Source of the DNA: Volvox africanus
Lineage: Eukaryota; Chlorophyta; Chlorophyceae; Chlamydomonadales; Volvocaceae
Length of the DNA stretch: 64,000 nt
Direction of reading: 5' to 3'
Assembly: GCA_030268105.1 (NCBI GenBank)
Contig: BSDZ01000079.1
Location: 2,237,501-2,301,500, forward strand
This document shows positions 23,501 to 50,400 of the stretch, one piece after another (the first letter of the stretch is position 1; each line of letters starts with the position of its first letter). The notes beneath the pieces were generated by a model. That model was not told the DNA's origin. It did no database searches and was given only the letters and a program-made list of their open reading frames with translations. The position numbers and the translations under genes are program-made.

Positions 23501-24895
23501 ATTGAGGGGGACCGCTGAAACAGAGGCAATAAGGGCCCTATAGGTAAAAGCATGTGATACGAGAATAATAACGATAAGGAACGGACGGCATGGGACGAGC
23601 GGGCCACGGACGGCGTGGGGGCGAGAGCGTCGATATTCCATGGAATTCCCTGGATCTGGATCTGGGAGTACAGAAACGCACCATGGCGACAACGACAGGT
23701 CACACACAACAATCACCATCCGATAAGCTATAAAAGCGCAATAAAGACGATGGACGCAATGGATGGAAGCGAGCCGTGTCTGCACGCCTCTAGTACGTGA
23801 GTTGCGGTTCGGGAGAACCCGTTTACATGACGGACGTGCGTAATGAGTGTGTACGTGTCATACGTGTTCTGACGTCTCTGTTGCTGAGGGGGGAGGGAAC
23901 CCTTGTATATGCCGCGTTAGCGTCGTATTCCTGGGACGGCTCGCAATCCCGGCGCATCACGTTCCCCCCATGGCGTACCATCCCGGATGGCCACCCACCT
24001 CAATCTGCCAAGGCTTCGTCTCCACACGAAGCTGTTGGGAGATCGACACACCACACATGGCGCACAACCGGGAAGGGGCCGAATGAATGATTGGATGGCT
24101 CGAAATGGGCATATCAGTAGTTTTGATCATGGAATGCTTGACTGGGATCAGAGCAGGTCGGGCCGCACTGGACAAGCAGGAAGCCGGAGAACAGGCATCG
24201 TTCAAGCAGCTGTAATGTGCCACATTGGTGCTGGGCGCCATAACCCGGCTGAATACACGGCAACCTCCTGGTGTGTCGAGGTTCTGCCTCGCCCCCTGCA
24301 CGTGCGTTTGAAGGTCTGAGAGGAAAGTCGCGAAGAAAAGAGCCGCATAGGAGATCGTCTGGAGCTCTGGGAACAAATCGCCAACCAAAGGTGCCCCCCG
24401 ACAGGGTTTCACTAGGTGTGGACACGGGAGGGGCTTAGCGCACCTTTTCCACACCAGGGCCGTAGATGGCTCGTAGGAGAGCCAGAACCAACGTCTTTTT
24501 ACCCGCGCCGGGAGGTCCATAGAATAACGTGTGAGGGAAGTCACCTGTTGTTACCTGTAGACGTTTCGTAGCAGTGAGGGCATGAGAATGCGTGTCACCA
24601 TAATGAAAGCCTTATTTGGGTCAAGTTTCTCCATGTTGCATAAGAGATCGTGTTATGTGGAATGAAACCCAAAGAAAGTGTGAGATGGGATGCATGTCCC
24701 CTTCCACTCCAAAAGTCGAGTCCTACCAGCTTCTTGAGGTTATCCCCGATCTCTTTGTGTATGACGAACTTGTCAAATGTTTGTGGTCGATACTGTGGCA
24801 AGATTGCATGGTACATGTGGTTGAAAAGTGATACCGCAAAGCCTATTTTGGCGCGTACAACCGTCAAGCTGCAATACCTTGTCCACCCAAAGCAT
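20560..24895 (-). CDS. RFC3: replication factor C subunit 3 (clamp loader), ten exons, 355 aa
   Basis: Minus-strand exons are 24895-24878, 24792-24727, 24554-24444, 24031-23999, 23359-23192, 22926-22807, 22467-22304, 21842-21698, 21166-21062 and 20697-20560. All phases agree and the 355-aa length matches the family (about 356 aa in human RFC3). RFC is the five-subunit AAA+ complex that loads PCNA onto primed DNA in the nucleus. Visible motifs are the N-terminal MLWVDKYRP, Walker A GPPGAGKK (41-48), the Walker-B-like [10 protein letters not shown] (133-142; NEVD in place of canonical DExx, as is normal for this subunit), [20 protein letters not shown], the SRC motif within RSRC (178-181), and the C-terminal clade signature [13 protein letters not shown]. 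Intron 6 uses a GC donor (AAG/GCGAGT). The gene is head to head with XRN2, 554 bases away. Confidence 0.97.
21366..21386 (+). repeat. telomere-like repeat in RFC3 intron 8
   Basis: The plus strand reads TTAGGGTTTTAGGGTTTAG, mixing an eight-base Chlamydomonas-type unit (TTTTAGGG) with a seven-base plant-type unit (TTTAGGG). It is too short for a real telomere. It is probably an interstitial insertion made during break repair or a chance short array. Confidence 0.6.
23112..23161 (+). repeat. pyrimidine-rich (CTCCCT)n repeat in RFC3 intron 5
   Basis: About eight imperfect CTCCCT/CTCCTC units occur between exons 5 and 6 of RFC3. It is an ordinary microsatellite with no sign of coding. Confidence 0.8.
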
Positions 24896-25449
24896 CGCGA
24901 CAATCACTACAAGGAAATGGCAATCAAATCCACAGTCCGTAACGGTGTCCCTCAGGCGTGAATGTCGTCTCAGAAAGAACTTCAGCTGCAGCGTTTAAAT
25001 TGCTTCGTAATAATTGCTGTCCTAAAATTCTGGAGTTAAACAAGACGCTTTTCATATTTTGAAAATCATGTTGCGCATTAACGATGTGTCATTGAAAAAA
25101 ATTGCTTCGTAAGTTTGGAAATACAACGACTGCCGTACTGTCTGCATCAATCGAGACCCGCTGGGTCTACCAAGCATGGAGAAGGCCTTGACTCCGGGAC
25201 GTTGGCGCGAAACTACATGCACGGTTGATTTTAATTGCCGCGGGGACTCCGCAACGCAATACCTCGATCTTTATGGGTCATTTACTCTGCCGCGATATGA
25301 TTGTCAGCATTTCGTGACGAAGTTTTTGCCGAATGTTTAACCTTGATTTAGTGTAGCTCTAGTACTGCAAGTGGCTCTGGTCTTAACGAAAGGATATATA
25401 GTGCATCTCCATTTTTCGGGGTGAACCCGGAGATTAACTTGAAGGTGGT
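24896..25449. promoter_or_regulatory. divergent intergenic region between RFC3 and XRN2
   Basis: These 554 bases separate the start codons of two housekeeping genes on opposite strands. The middle (about 24990-25110) is AT-rich. No other gene is visible, so both promoters must lie here or extend into the first introns. Bidirectional promoter function is inferred from geometry only. Confidence 0.4.
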
Positions 25450-39261
<13,812 letters not shown>

Positions 39262-41396
39262 AGCGGGTTTCAACCTAACCACCACCACTACCACCACCAC
39301 CAGCACCGCGGAGAATCAGATCCTCCAAACGATGGATGTAATGAGGTTTGTGCAGCATTAGCAAGGCCTCTGTACGTGCCTTTCGTACGGGCCAGGGGGA
39401 GGAACTAGGGCTAGGGCCAGGGCTGAAAAAGGCTGAAGAGTTTGACGTAAAGGCGCCGCAGCGCTTTCCTCAGAAGGGAAGGAATGGAAGGGGACTTGCG
39501 ACCCGGACAGACGAACGAGTTTCCATTGGCTCACAAGACGGCTGCTGTCCAAGACACTGACTTGTCACGATTACAAAGGTGATGCTTGCGTGAAAGTGAT
39601 AATGGTGATGACGCGAAGATGATAACGTGTGTGTGTATAGTGTAGTACACTCTGGTACGTGCAGTGATGCATCGCGTGTGTGTATCTGTGTGTTTCTGTG
39701 ACCCGTGGGACAGTGAGCGACATGGCCCTTAGTGCCAAGCTGGGAGGAGCACTGGGGGGCCGTTCAGCGTGACGTGTGGCGGCTGGAAGCTGGAAGCTGC
39801 TGCTAAAATTGCTATTGCTGCAATTCCTGCTGCTGCTACTATTACTATTACTGATGATGATGATGATAATCCTATTTGCCTTTCCGGATGTTTCTCACGT
39901 CACGTCTACGTCTCCGGGATGTTGATATGGGGGCTACCCGTGACCCGGGGACTGCGGGCTCGAGAGCGACCTCTCACCAATCCTCCACGAGAACTCTCAT
40001 ATACAAACTCTCACCAGAATCCATACGAAAATCGCGGGAGATGTACGGCTGATGTACGGCTGTCAGGGGCCCAGAGACCGTTCTCTTACACAGGCATAAC
40101 TCTTTCCCGTGCCGCAGAGCAACTTTCGGTTGTACCCATCACGAGCTCATGGGCATCCATCTACTCCATTGTCGCTACATGCATTGAGCATACATGTAAT
40201 ACCATTTGCCATATACCTTCTGGGAATATACAGACTACTTGGAAGCTGGAAGCGGCGCTGGATAACATCTATAATACCCTAGACAAGGCTGAGAAGGGGC
40301 CGGGCTCGGGCTGCCACATTGCAATAGCCATTGCAATCGAATCGCTTCTTGAACCTGGCTTCCTCTTGACACGAGATCGTAAATATAAATAGGATCAAAG
40401 GCATTGAGACACATGGCTTCACTGGAAGCATCTAAATGGGAAACGGGGATCTCTGGCAGCTAAGACGAGCAGCTTTTGGGAGCAGCGTTGATACTAGGTT
40501 GGATACGTTGATAAGGCCAGGCCCCTAACGTACCCAATGACCCGAAACTGCTTATACGGCCGCAAGGACTGGAGTCAAGGCCCGCTTAGCTGGCTGGCAG
40601 ACCAAGCCCGTTCAAGGAACGGGATGTCAATCAGCACGGTTGGGCGGGCACTGGCACAAACCCCCTCATTAGACTAGATGCAGGAACCCAAATGCTCTGT
40701 TCAGACGATGTATGTTACCCTAATTATTTTGCCTGCAAAACATTTATCTAGATCGCGCGCATTAAGGCGGCATGGATGATGAAGGAGCGGCCCTGCTAAT
40801 ATGAGCGGTTGAGGAAAGTAATATTGTGAGCTGTTATGTTCTGCAAATTTCGCGCTGTCATATCTTGGGCCACGGCAGACGGTTGTAGCCTGTAACTGCA
40901 ACGATTATTTCTCATACGCCCATACGGGACCCAATCTATCCATTTCACTTTTGCAGGTTATACGGAAAGGTCTGAATTTCTCAGGGAATAAACTATGCAA
41001 GTTCTTCAACGGTTGGTTGTTGTCGAGGTGGCATTGGAGCGACTGTTACCGTAGCGTAGTTAACCTTCCAGTAGAACTTAAGTTTTATTTGATTCACCTT
41101 AATATCTTTTTTCCGGTGACTCACATTCGATTTCACGGGCGCTTTGGGGTAGCTTCTTTTGACCCGTACGCAGGACCAGCTTCTAACCCGTAGTTATTGA
41201 CATTATGCTGATGATATATAACAGTTATACTTTGCCTACCTGTATAATAACCGTAGTTTATATACATGAATGACAACTACTCCTTTCACGTTGTTTGTCA
41301 ACCGGTTACGAAAATGCGACAAGTGTGACCGAGACGGCGGCTGGGACATTAGCGTCTATACGCAACCAATGCAGAATCTATGCCATCTTGTTAAGG
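39262..41396. other. region downstream of XRN2, no supported gene
   Basis: It starts with the XRN2 3' UTR; a TGTAA lies at about 39337. Trinucleotide-rich sequence (GCTGCTACTATTACTATT, then GATGATGATGATGAT) is at about 39827-39870. A 207-codon open frame at 39769-40392 overlaps these repeats and has no recognisable features. Nothing else could be assigned. Confidence 0.35.
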
Positions 41397-42377
41397 ATGT
41401 CTCCAAATGGATACAGCTTTCTATTGGCGCATCCGAGTGCCGTTGACTGCTGTAAGCAATCCACTTGCGGCAGCGCCTCCACTGCATTGGACTGTATGGT
41501 TAGCGTTGACAGTTTTGAGTTGACTGGACGCTACATCTCAGTGAACGGAGATCAGTCCCACGGCCTCTCGGCCTCTGGAATGTCGTGGGGACAAGCAGAT
41601 GCAACGCAGTCAGGATTGGCTGAGTCTGCAGGAAGTGACATGGTGTGCCAGGCTTCAATCTTCTTTGCTAACCGTAGTGGAGCAGGCGGGGTGGCCGTGG
41701 GCTGCCCGTGCAAATCGTGCGCGAAGACCAACGCGTTCCTACCTACCAACGAACCCAAAGCGCAGCTCTGGCGATACCAACACCCTGAACCTTGCTCTCG
41801 GAACTATGAAGAATACTTTGCCAGTAAAAATTCCGGCGTCTCTCGAAATCAACTCTTTGCCTCAAGTCCAGGAAGCCCAGCCAGTGAAGTCAGCCCTACC
41901 GACCAGACGTTGCGGATGTTGCTTGATAGAGCGCGACAGGGCTTCGGCATCACTTCTAGAGGTGCCGCACCTGCGCCAGTACAACCTCTCCGCCCCAGTA
42001 CCCCTGGCAGGTCGATTCGGCCCACTTATCAACAGGTTCAGGCGCCGCCAATTCACCGACGACATATCGAGGCCAGGAGCACCTCCCCCATCCCCGTACC
42101 GTCGCCGCCGCATCCCCGCACCTCCGTGGGTTTTCACCGACACTGGAGGCACGCAGCTGCCGCACATTCCGCCAACGACGAGCGGTACAATCACATCTTG
42201 GGAGCACCAAATGACCAGGACGCACAGGTTGAGGACTTGCGGCGCGACAAGATGGTACGTACTGTAATGCAATTCTACGATGCTAAGCGGAAGCAGCTTG
42301 CCAAGCGGCCCCCGGGAAGACCTTCGGAGCCTCACTGCGTGGTGATTGGTTTTGAGCAATTGGAGTCGGGAATGTAA
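41397..42377 (+). CDS. hypothetical Ser/Pro/Ala-rich protein, at least 326 aa
   Basis: An uninterrupted frame runs from ATG 41397 to the TAA at 42375-42377; it stays open upstream to about 41295, so an upstream exon may exist. The product is not recognised. The N-terminal third contains scattered Cys residues (VGCPCKSCAKTN), the middle is Ser/Pro/Arg-rich and disordered-looking, and the C-terminal end is basic and helical (RRDKMVRTVMQFYDAKRKQL), then AKRPPGRPSEP, which superficially recalls an AT-hook GRP core. The stop codon is embedded in TGTAA, the green-algal poly(A) signal. It could be a real gene or a long chance frame. Confidence 0.4.
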   Translation: MSPNGYSFLLAHPSAVDCCKQSTCGSASTALDCMVSVDSFELTGRYISVNGDQSHGLSASGMSWGQADATQSGLAESAGSDMVCQASIFFANRSGAGGVAVGCPCKSCAKTNAFLPTNEPKAQLWRYQHPEPCSRNYEEYFASKNSGVSRNQLFASSPGSPASEVSPTDQTLRMLLDRARQGFGITSRGAAPAPVQPLRPSTPGRSIRPTYQQVQAPPIHRRHIEARSTSPIPVPSPPHPRTSVGFHRHWRHAAAAHSANDERYNHILGAPNDQDAQVEDLRRDKMVRTVMQFYDAKRKQLAKRPPGRPSEPHCVVIGFEQLESGM

Positions 42378-43739
42378 CAATCCCATCCTGTAGTCGCACG
42401 GCGCTATAACATTTGCTATGTCCGATCTTAATCTCTATGACATGACATCTCAATCTGACATGAAAATCCGGGCATCGCGCCAGGTTCACACGACATCAAG
42501 TATGATGTTAGCCTTGCAAATCTGTTTATGGACGGAAGGACTTGGAGTTGGGTGGAATGTTATTATATATATTATCAGTTTGTATATATATTATCGGTAT
42601 TTTGGTCTTGTGGTAATAGGTGTACGCAGCGGTTTTGAGTCAGCTGGGGATTGAAATACGGTGCGGTGCTTTCATGTGCGTAATATCACAAGCAGCTCGG
42701 GGCTTTAGGAGACGCCTGTCGTGACCTTCAATTGGTTCATTTTCCCTCCAATCAAGTCGCCGCTCAGCGTCGACTGAGCGATCCTCTTCCTTGCACCCTT
42801 TTACCTTAGCGGGGCGCGTCCGCCAGGGCTTGCGTTGCGTTTGGCAAATTTCCTGTGCATTTACAAGGGGCGGGGGGTTAAAGAGGCATCGTTATGGTGT
42901 GCGCTCTGCCGCTATGAGGCCGCAATTAGACGGAATCAGGGGTATGCAGAGGTTTACCCGTATTACCTCGTCGCTCGCAGTTTCCTGTCGTTCGCCTCGC
43001 CCATCTGCGGGGTAGACGCTCAACGTGTGTGGCCGAGGAAGGGGCAAATGAGAGACAATGACACAACATTTTTACCTGCCCAAAAGTATCTGGGAGGAGT
43101 AGTCGTAATGAAAGAGGCGGGTATTGTCGATTAGTCCGTTCTGCTTCCAGGACCAGGCCGAAGGTCTGTCTGGTGTATGCTTGGACATCACACCCCGCTG
43201 ATTGCGCATCATAGGCAGGCAACCATATTGCCGAGCTTACAACGGGTATGTGCATCACGGCTTATATAGCTTATTGCATTCTTTCCACATCCGGGGTTAA
43301 TTCATGTAGGAGGCTGGATATGACGTATATCGTTTTCGCATTTTCGTACTCTGTTGCGTGTGGCAAGGGACTGCAAATATGTCGTCGGCATTACGGCTCA
43401 TTGCTGCAGGATCGCGACATGCGCACCTTCATACTCTTTGCACCTGAGGACAAAGCAAATACCAGTCCACTTGGTGCCTCTGTGGGGGTTAATTGGCAAA
43501 ATGGCTTTCTTTCTCCGAAAGGAAATGTTGACATAAAATTTTGTATCCCTGGAGTTTTTTGGACAGTTGTGTGCAAAGGGTTGTCAGGGTGATCGTGCCC
43601 TCCCTGTTGTACGGTCAAAGACGATCTCAGGGGAGACGATGTGTACCTGACATTTGGAACATAGTAATAGGCTTTCTTTGCTCTTTTGCATGCGAGCTGC
43701 ATTTGATCGATTCACACACGAGCTGTGCACACAGTTTGC

Positions 43740-43820
<81 letters not shown>

Positions 43821-44403
43821 CACACACACACACACACACAATTTAACAGCCGCAGAACGGAGGCCACTAAAGGGGTCGACAACTTACAAACTTGCTACAT
43901 GGGGATATAGGCAATTATGGCGATCGCAGCATCTAGGAGTCGTTAGCCTAAAGCCTCATTCTCGAATAAAACGCGCATACGGGCGAAACTAGCCTGGCCC
44001 GGCATATACCTGAAAGGTAGGGAGTCGTCATCCTCAGGCGCGGCAGCTCCGGTAGCCTACCTACCTGCTTGCATGACGTTATGACCCGCGACACAACAAC
44101 GTGCAGAACGCGAAGCACCAGCAACACCAGCAACGGAACATCATGCTCTTTCAAGAAGGGGTACGCCCCCCTATTATCCTAGGCCCCTTGGTACCGTGAC
44201 TGACGCGTAACAGCTTCCTTCCCGTCGTCCCATGGCGCATGGCATGAACCCTTCCCTTTCCCATCTATATCCGCAACACCTATGCCGAGGCCTGTAAAGT
44301 CATTGCTGACCGCATGTGGCAAAAAAAGACCCTAACAGCAGCCATGTTCAATGCCCAGGTCAGGTCTTGCGCAGTGCAGCTCCCGGGCCATATTTCACGC
44401 TGC
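42378..44403. other. intergenic region upstream of the NUP62 3' end
   Basis: Apart from the microsatellite at 43743-43840 nothing is recognisable. Small frames at 42835-43134 and 43248-43592 show no domain and no splice partners. The right side should contain the NUP62 3' UTR. Confidence 0.3.
43743..43840 (+). repeat. compound (TC)n(CA)n microsatellite
   Basis: About 37 TC units (43743-43816) are followed by about 12 CA units (to 43840). It lies in intergenic DNA downstream of NUP62. The apparent Ser-Leu and Arg-Glu repeat proteins on either strand are artefacts of the repeat. Confidence 0.98.
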
Positions 44404-47400
44404 TCATATTCGGAAAGTGGTGCTGGTCACGGCGTTGCTGACGGCCTCCGCGCCTGCCAGTGCCTGCAAGTCCTGCTCTAAAGCACTGACGCGGCCCTCC
44501 ACTTGACCCATCGCCTGGACCGAAAAGGTATTACAAGCCGAGAAGGGAAGGGAAGCCATGAAGAAAAGTTAACTTACGGCGACCAGCGGAAAACATTGAT
44601 AGAAGTTTTGCACAGCTAACCTGAAGAATATGCATTAAATGTGCGTTGTATAGAATATCAACGTTATGAACCTCCCTAGAAGGACGATAGAGACGTGGCA
44701 GTACTGCCACAGGAGTCCACGTGTGCGTGTGCGTCCGCGCATCATGCCTGCCACTGAAGCTTTCCGCCAACGGAAAATCCAGTACCGCCAGTGCTTCCGG
44801 GCTTCCTTGGCTCTCTAGACAGCGCCGCCCGTCAATGCGGACAGATGGCAGCCACCGCTACTGCCCCTGCTGACGCGGGCCTGATGATATTCTACAGTGC
44901 CATGCTAATCCCTGACCCATTAGCACTTCCACCCAACTATATTCAACGCACCAGCAGCTGATTGTTGAGGATGCGCACGACTGCACCCAGGGGCGACCTG
45001 GGATCACCCGACGCCGCGCCGCTGAGCTCGTTAACGTCCGCTACCACATCAGCTAGGTCCTCGCCCAGCCGCACTAGTGCCGTTGACAATGCCTGGATCA
45101 GAGACGGGCGTAGAGGTGCAGGCACGAGGTTGGAGGGTGGTGAAGTGTTGCTCGATAGAAGAGTGGGGTAGCTGGATGTGTGCGTGCGGATGTATAGGAG
45201 TTCATGCAATAAAGATATGTAATTGTGACGCACGGCTATATCACAACATATCCATGAGTAACTTCTTAAAATAACATTCGTTATAATATTGGTTGCTAGC
45301 GGACATGCCCGTCGCGATGGAACACGGGAACACGTTTTGGCCATTTCGTCTTGTCCCCGGACATCAAAATGCTACAATGCCCAAGAAGCTCCGGACGTAC
45401 CTCCGCACGACTATACAGCCGATCGCGCTCCGCCGCGTCGTTATCCAGCTGCGCCTTCTCCGACAGGCACATGCGCTCCGCCTCCCCCTCGATGCTTGCC
45501 AGCGCGTCGTGGATCTCCTGCGACGCGACCATGCAAGTACCATGAGGGGCCGAGGAAGCTTAAGGGGGGCCCGAAGGACAGCTTGCATGACTTCTAGAGA
45601 AGACTTGGCCGTGTCTGCGCCAACGGCTGTGCACGCAGCCCCTGCTTGCGGCTTGGGGATGTGGCAAGCAAACTGGACATCAATGTGGGAAAAAGTCACC
45701 TCCATGCACTTCTGGGGGCAAGCAACTTGAGGCTTTTGTGAGATGGGAATGTAAACCTCAGCAGCAATCGACACAACACTCGGCACATGGCACACCTTGT
45801 GGTGCATCTCCAACATCGTGAGCTTCTTGTCAAGTGCATCCTGTCCGGCAGCGACCTGGGAGGAAGCCATTGAGACAGGGACAGCCTCTAACGCATCGCC
45901 CTTGCCACTGCAACTCGCGGGAACAAAACCCTAAAAAAGGCCACGAGAACAGTGTTGAGGATAGCGCTCGAGAAGTCGGGTACCTCTACATACGGCAGCA
46001 GACCTGACCAACATGCGGTGTCACAGGGGGAGCCGCTCATCTGTGCGGCCGCCAGGTATAGCGCAATCAATCTGATGAGTTTGTGAAGCCAGCCGAATGG
46101 TCGCCCCATTAGCCGTGAAGTCCATGAACGGGTTAAGGAACTGCATGAGCACGCTCGATGCACCGGAGGATATCCATGCCCTTCGGACCGGCAGCCCAGG
46201 ACCCCCGCAAGCAATTCTATCAAATCATGGATCCGTCATAGAACCACCTAGGACAAACACGCCATGCGGCTCACACATACCACTCCCCTTTCGCCCTGCC
46301 ACTGTGCTGTAGATATTGCCCCCTTCAAATAAAAACCCTTCCCTGTAGCAGCGTCCCGGCCTTAATACACCCTTGTTCCTGGTGCACCCTGCTCCTGGGG
46401 CCACGTACCACTCCCAGCTCCTCCTCAACTCCGAGCAGACACGCGCGGTTGTGGAGGATGGTGCGGTCCCATGCGGCCAGGGAGGCTGCAAGCAAGGGCA
46501 TAGAAGGCAGGACGACGACGTGCCGCACGTTGGCTCTCCTCGGGTCCACAGCCACAGAGCTGAACAACGCATATAAGCAATGCCATAGGTAGCAGAATCC
46601 ATGAGACACCCTTCGCACCCGCTCTACAGTTCCAATATATCCGGCGAGTCACTCCTCTCAACCTAGGGCGCGAACCGCCACCACAGCTCTCCTCATGCCA
46701 TACCTGCATGCTTGTTGAACGCCGCCACCTGCTCCTCTAACTCCGCGTTCCATTCATTAATAATCTCCTCAACGTTTTTGCCTTTCAGGGGCACCGGCAT
46801 CTGAGGCGCGGATGCACATAAATGGACATGAGATGACAAGGCTTGTCCATGTGATCATCAACGTGTTCACATCATCTAACCCATTCCGGTATAACGTTAC
46901 ATCAGCAAATTGGCCTAGGGCAAATGATGTCATGTATGGGAGCGCCCAACGGACACAGGTATATTAGTGATGCACACAGTCACAGCCAATTAGTGATGTG
47001 CCAAACCAAGGTAGCGTCAAAAAATCAAACGAGCAGACGGCGCAACAGCATGCATTCAAAACAGGGGCTTTGGCACCATTGCCTGCCAAGGAAAAACATC
47101 CTTCCTTTCACACCTGGGGTTGCGCGGGTGCGGCCGCAGCTGCACCCGCTGGCACTAGCGCGCCGGCTGTGCTAGCAGGCGCAGAGGCAGAAGCAGACGC
47201 CGCGGCACTACCAGCGGCAGCGCCGGGCGCGGTAGCGCCTGCAAGGCATTATAGACAGGCGTGCAATGCCGGGCCTGACATGCCACACGTAAGCTGGAAA
47301 ACATCGGAAATGCTGCTGTGTAATATTCCTACTGCTGCACGCGGCCACTGTCTACCCGTAAGAGGCCCTATACAACAATCAAGCGGACTTCCTCTTTTTG

Positions 47401-50400
47401 CTCCCCTTTTTACCTGCTGTCGCCGCGAGGGAGAACGGCGCCGAACTGGCCGGCGCTGTTGAAGCAGCAGTGCCCGATGCTGGGGCGGTCCCGGTTGCCA
47501 ACCCGAACGCCAAGGTGGGTGCAGACGATGCTGCGGCAAGCGGCGTGTGCCCGGGCGGCAGCGGATAGGGCCGTGTTCATACATATCGGAACACGGGCTT
47601 GTGGGATATGGCACCTTCCCTCCCGGCCAACACCGATGCAAACCAGCAAACCGCGTACAATTCTCGTGTCCAACAATATATCGGAGCCTACACTAACCAG
47701 GTCCGCCTCCTAACGCGGTGCGTAAGGTGCAAGAGACGGTGCAAGCAGTAATTTCTCATATGCCCCGAAGGCTCCGCCACCGAGCCCTGGAGGCCGCGCC
47801 AAAACCTTATCCACCTCTAACCCCGTTGTTGCCAGCGCACCTGTTGCCACCTGGCTGGCAGCACTGCTTCCGGCGGCCGGTGCTGCTCCAAGCAACCCCG
47901 ACGCCGCCGAGCTCGCCGACGCCGGTGCAAGCGAAAAGCCTGTTCGTTCCAGCGCAATCACTATCAGGAATCACGCAAGTTGCTTTCACCTGAAGCTTAG
48001 GATTCAACACAACACTCCCGGATCATCATATTCTGGCCATGCCCAGAACATAAAAAGCTTTGCAAGATGTAGGGAGACAAACAAGCTGAACGGCCACTAG
48101 AATGACCGACTCCAAACATGAATGAGTCGATTTCTTCAATACTGAACTGTAACTGCAATTCTATATTCAAGATTGGAACCTCTGGCAATTTTTATGGCCG
48201 TGAGCAATTGGCTATAGGGCAGTGCTTGACGGCTCTCTGCGCGCGTTGCATTCCGCAACTGCCTCACCTGAAGCTGCCGCCGCGCTAGCTCCCGCTGCGG
48301 GTGCAGATGCCGCTCCGAAGCTGAGCGCCGGAGCAGAGGAAGCCCCTGTCGCTGGTGCCCCTGCATTACCCAGTGCGCCAAAAGCAGGCGCTGAATTTGC
48401 AGCTGGCGCCGTAGCAGCCGCGAAGAGTGATGCGCCCGTTCCGGCGCCTGTTGTCACTGAGCCCCCGAAACCAAAACCGGTTGTAGCCGCAGGTGCGGAT
48501 GCCGCTGCCACCGGCGCTGCTGCGGTTGCAACCCCCGGAACCGTACTTCCGAACAGGCTGCTGCCCCCTCCTGGTGCGCCAAACATACCACCCCCAGCGG
48601 CAGGCGCAGAGGCTGCTGTTGGTGCAGCGACGGGGGTGGAAACCGCACCGAACGGGCTGCCTCCAACAGCTGGAGCTGAAACAGCCGCTTGCGCTGTGCC
48701 TCCAAAGCTATATCCTGGAGCGGTGGAGTCCGTTGATGCCGGCACTGTGCCACTAAACGGGCCGCCGCCTGCGGCTGTCCGACGTACCAAGGATAAAGGA
48801 AAAGCGTTGACCAGGCGCCTGGCTGGCAGAACAACACAGCCTTTGCAAACGAGCCATTCCGCAAACCAATAGCAGAACAACAGTGCCATATCCCGATGCG
48901 ATGGATGACCACCCGCAAATGCCACGCGGAAGGGTCCCGGCCCCAGACCATTAAAGATAGTATGTGCTGCGAAATAAACACATGTACGCGTACACATGGA
49001 AACGTACCTGCGGACGAGGCAGCGGATGCAGTTCCGAAAGGAAAGCCACCGGCTGCCGGCGCGGATGCAGCCGCCGGCGCTGCAGTGCTACCAAACAAAG
49101 GTGCCCCGGTCGCTGCGTTGGAGACAATTGGCGTGAGAATAAACCAGCAAGTATGTATTGTCATTCAAGTCGAATGCTACTGCTGCTGCACAGACACCGT
49201 TGCTGCTGCAACGGTGTTGAACTTCAAAGGAATCTTATCCCCGGGGACAAACATTGCCCTTAGAAGAATCCACGCCCAGGTAACGACACGGTAGGATGAT
49301 GTCACATCCAACGGGCAGGGCGCCACGGGGCACCATCATTTAATATCTTCCGGTGCGCAGGCAGTCAGAGAGCAAGGGTAGGAGGGTGACGACTAAGCAG
49401 GACTTTTAAATCCATGCCTGCGCCCCTTCCACCACAACTTCTTTAGTACCCGTTTGTGAGTCCGATGTTTCCACCACGCACCCGCTGTTTGACCGAAACT
49501 GAGCCCTGTATTAGCCGTCCCAAAGGTCGATGCTGATGTGGGTGCACCGAACGCGGAGGCTGACGCAGGCGCACCAAAGGGCCCCGCAGCCGCCGGTGCA
49601 CCAAATGCTTGCGCCGATGTGGACGTGCCGAGGGCCGCCGCGGACGCCGGTGTGCCAAATGCTGGCGCTGACGTAGGCGCACCAAAGGCCGGCGCCGATG
49701 TGGACGCACCGAAGGCTGCTGCGGACGCCGGTGCGCTAAATGCCGGCGCTGATGTGGACGCACCGAAGGCTGCTGCGGACGCCGGTGCGCTAAATGCCGG
49801 CGCTGATGTGGATGCGCCGAAGGCTGCTGCGGACGCCAGTGCGCCAAATGCCGGCGCCGATGTGGACGCACCGAAGGCCGCCGCAGACGCCGGTGCGCCG
49901 AATGCAGGTGCCGATGAGGGTGCACCGAATGCCGGCGCACCAAAGGCTGGTGTGGACCCCGGCGCGCCAAAGGCTGGCGCTGACGTGGGCGCAGGCGCGC
50001 CAAATATGGACGGGCTGGCTGGGCCTGCTCCCGCCGTTGAAGCTGCACTTCCAAAGCCGAAAGCTGGCGCAGCAGCTGACAGCAGGTACGTCAGGAAATA
50101 TGGAGTTTAGCAACACCCGAGGAGACCGGACGCAATTAATAAAAGGGACACCGGGCCAAAATGCGTGCGTACGGCCTGTGTTTTCCAAGACCTGAGGAGC
50201 CACGGTCCGCCGTGATACGCTAACGGATACGCACATTCTAACCCCTGCACTAATACGGGTAATCAGGTTGCTTACTTGGGGCTCCAAAGGCTGCAGCACT
50301 CGAGACAGCTGTGAAGTATGGACAGGGAAGGGTAGTCACCTCATTATAGAAGGCGTAACACAACTACTAGAACCATACAGATTAACTTCAAGATTGCAGC

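Noticed and set aside
39769..40392. 207-codon frame with an Asp run
   Set aside because: It runs through trinucleotide repeats, lacks conserved-looking segments and lies in the XRN2 3' flank.
43627..43846. Arg-Glu and Ser-Leu dipeptide repeat proteins
   Set aside because: They arise from the TC/GA dinucleotide repeat and have no gene context.
48222..48872. 216-codon plus-strand Ala-rich frame
   Set aside because: It is antisense of NUP62 exon 6, kept open by the repetitive codon composition.
49538..50110. 190-codon plus-strand frame rich in Ala, Asp and Pro opposite NUP62
   Set aside because: It is the antisense of NUP62 exon 4; the FG frame on the minus strand is in phase with 14 other exons.
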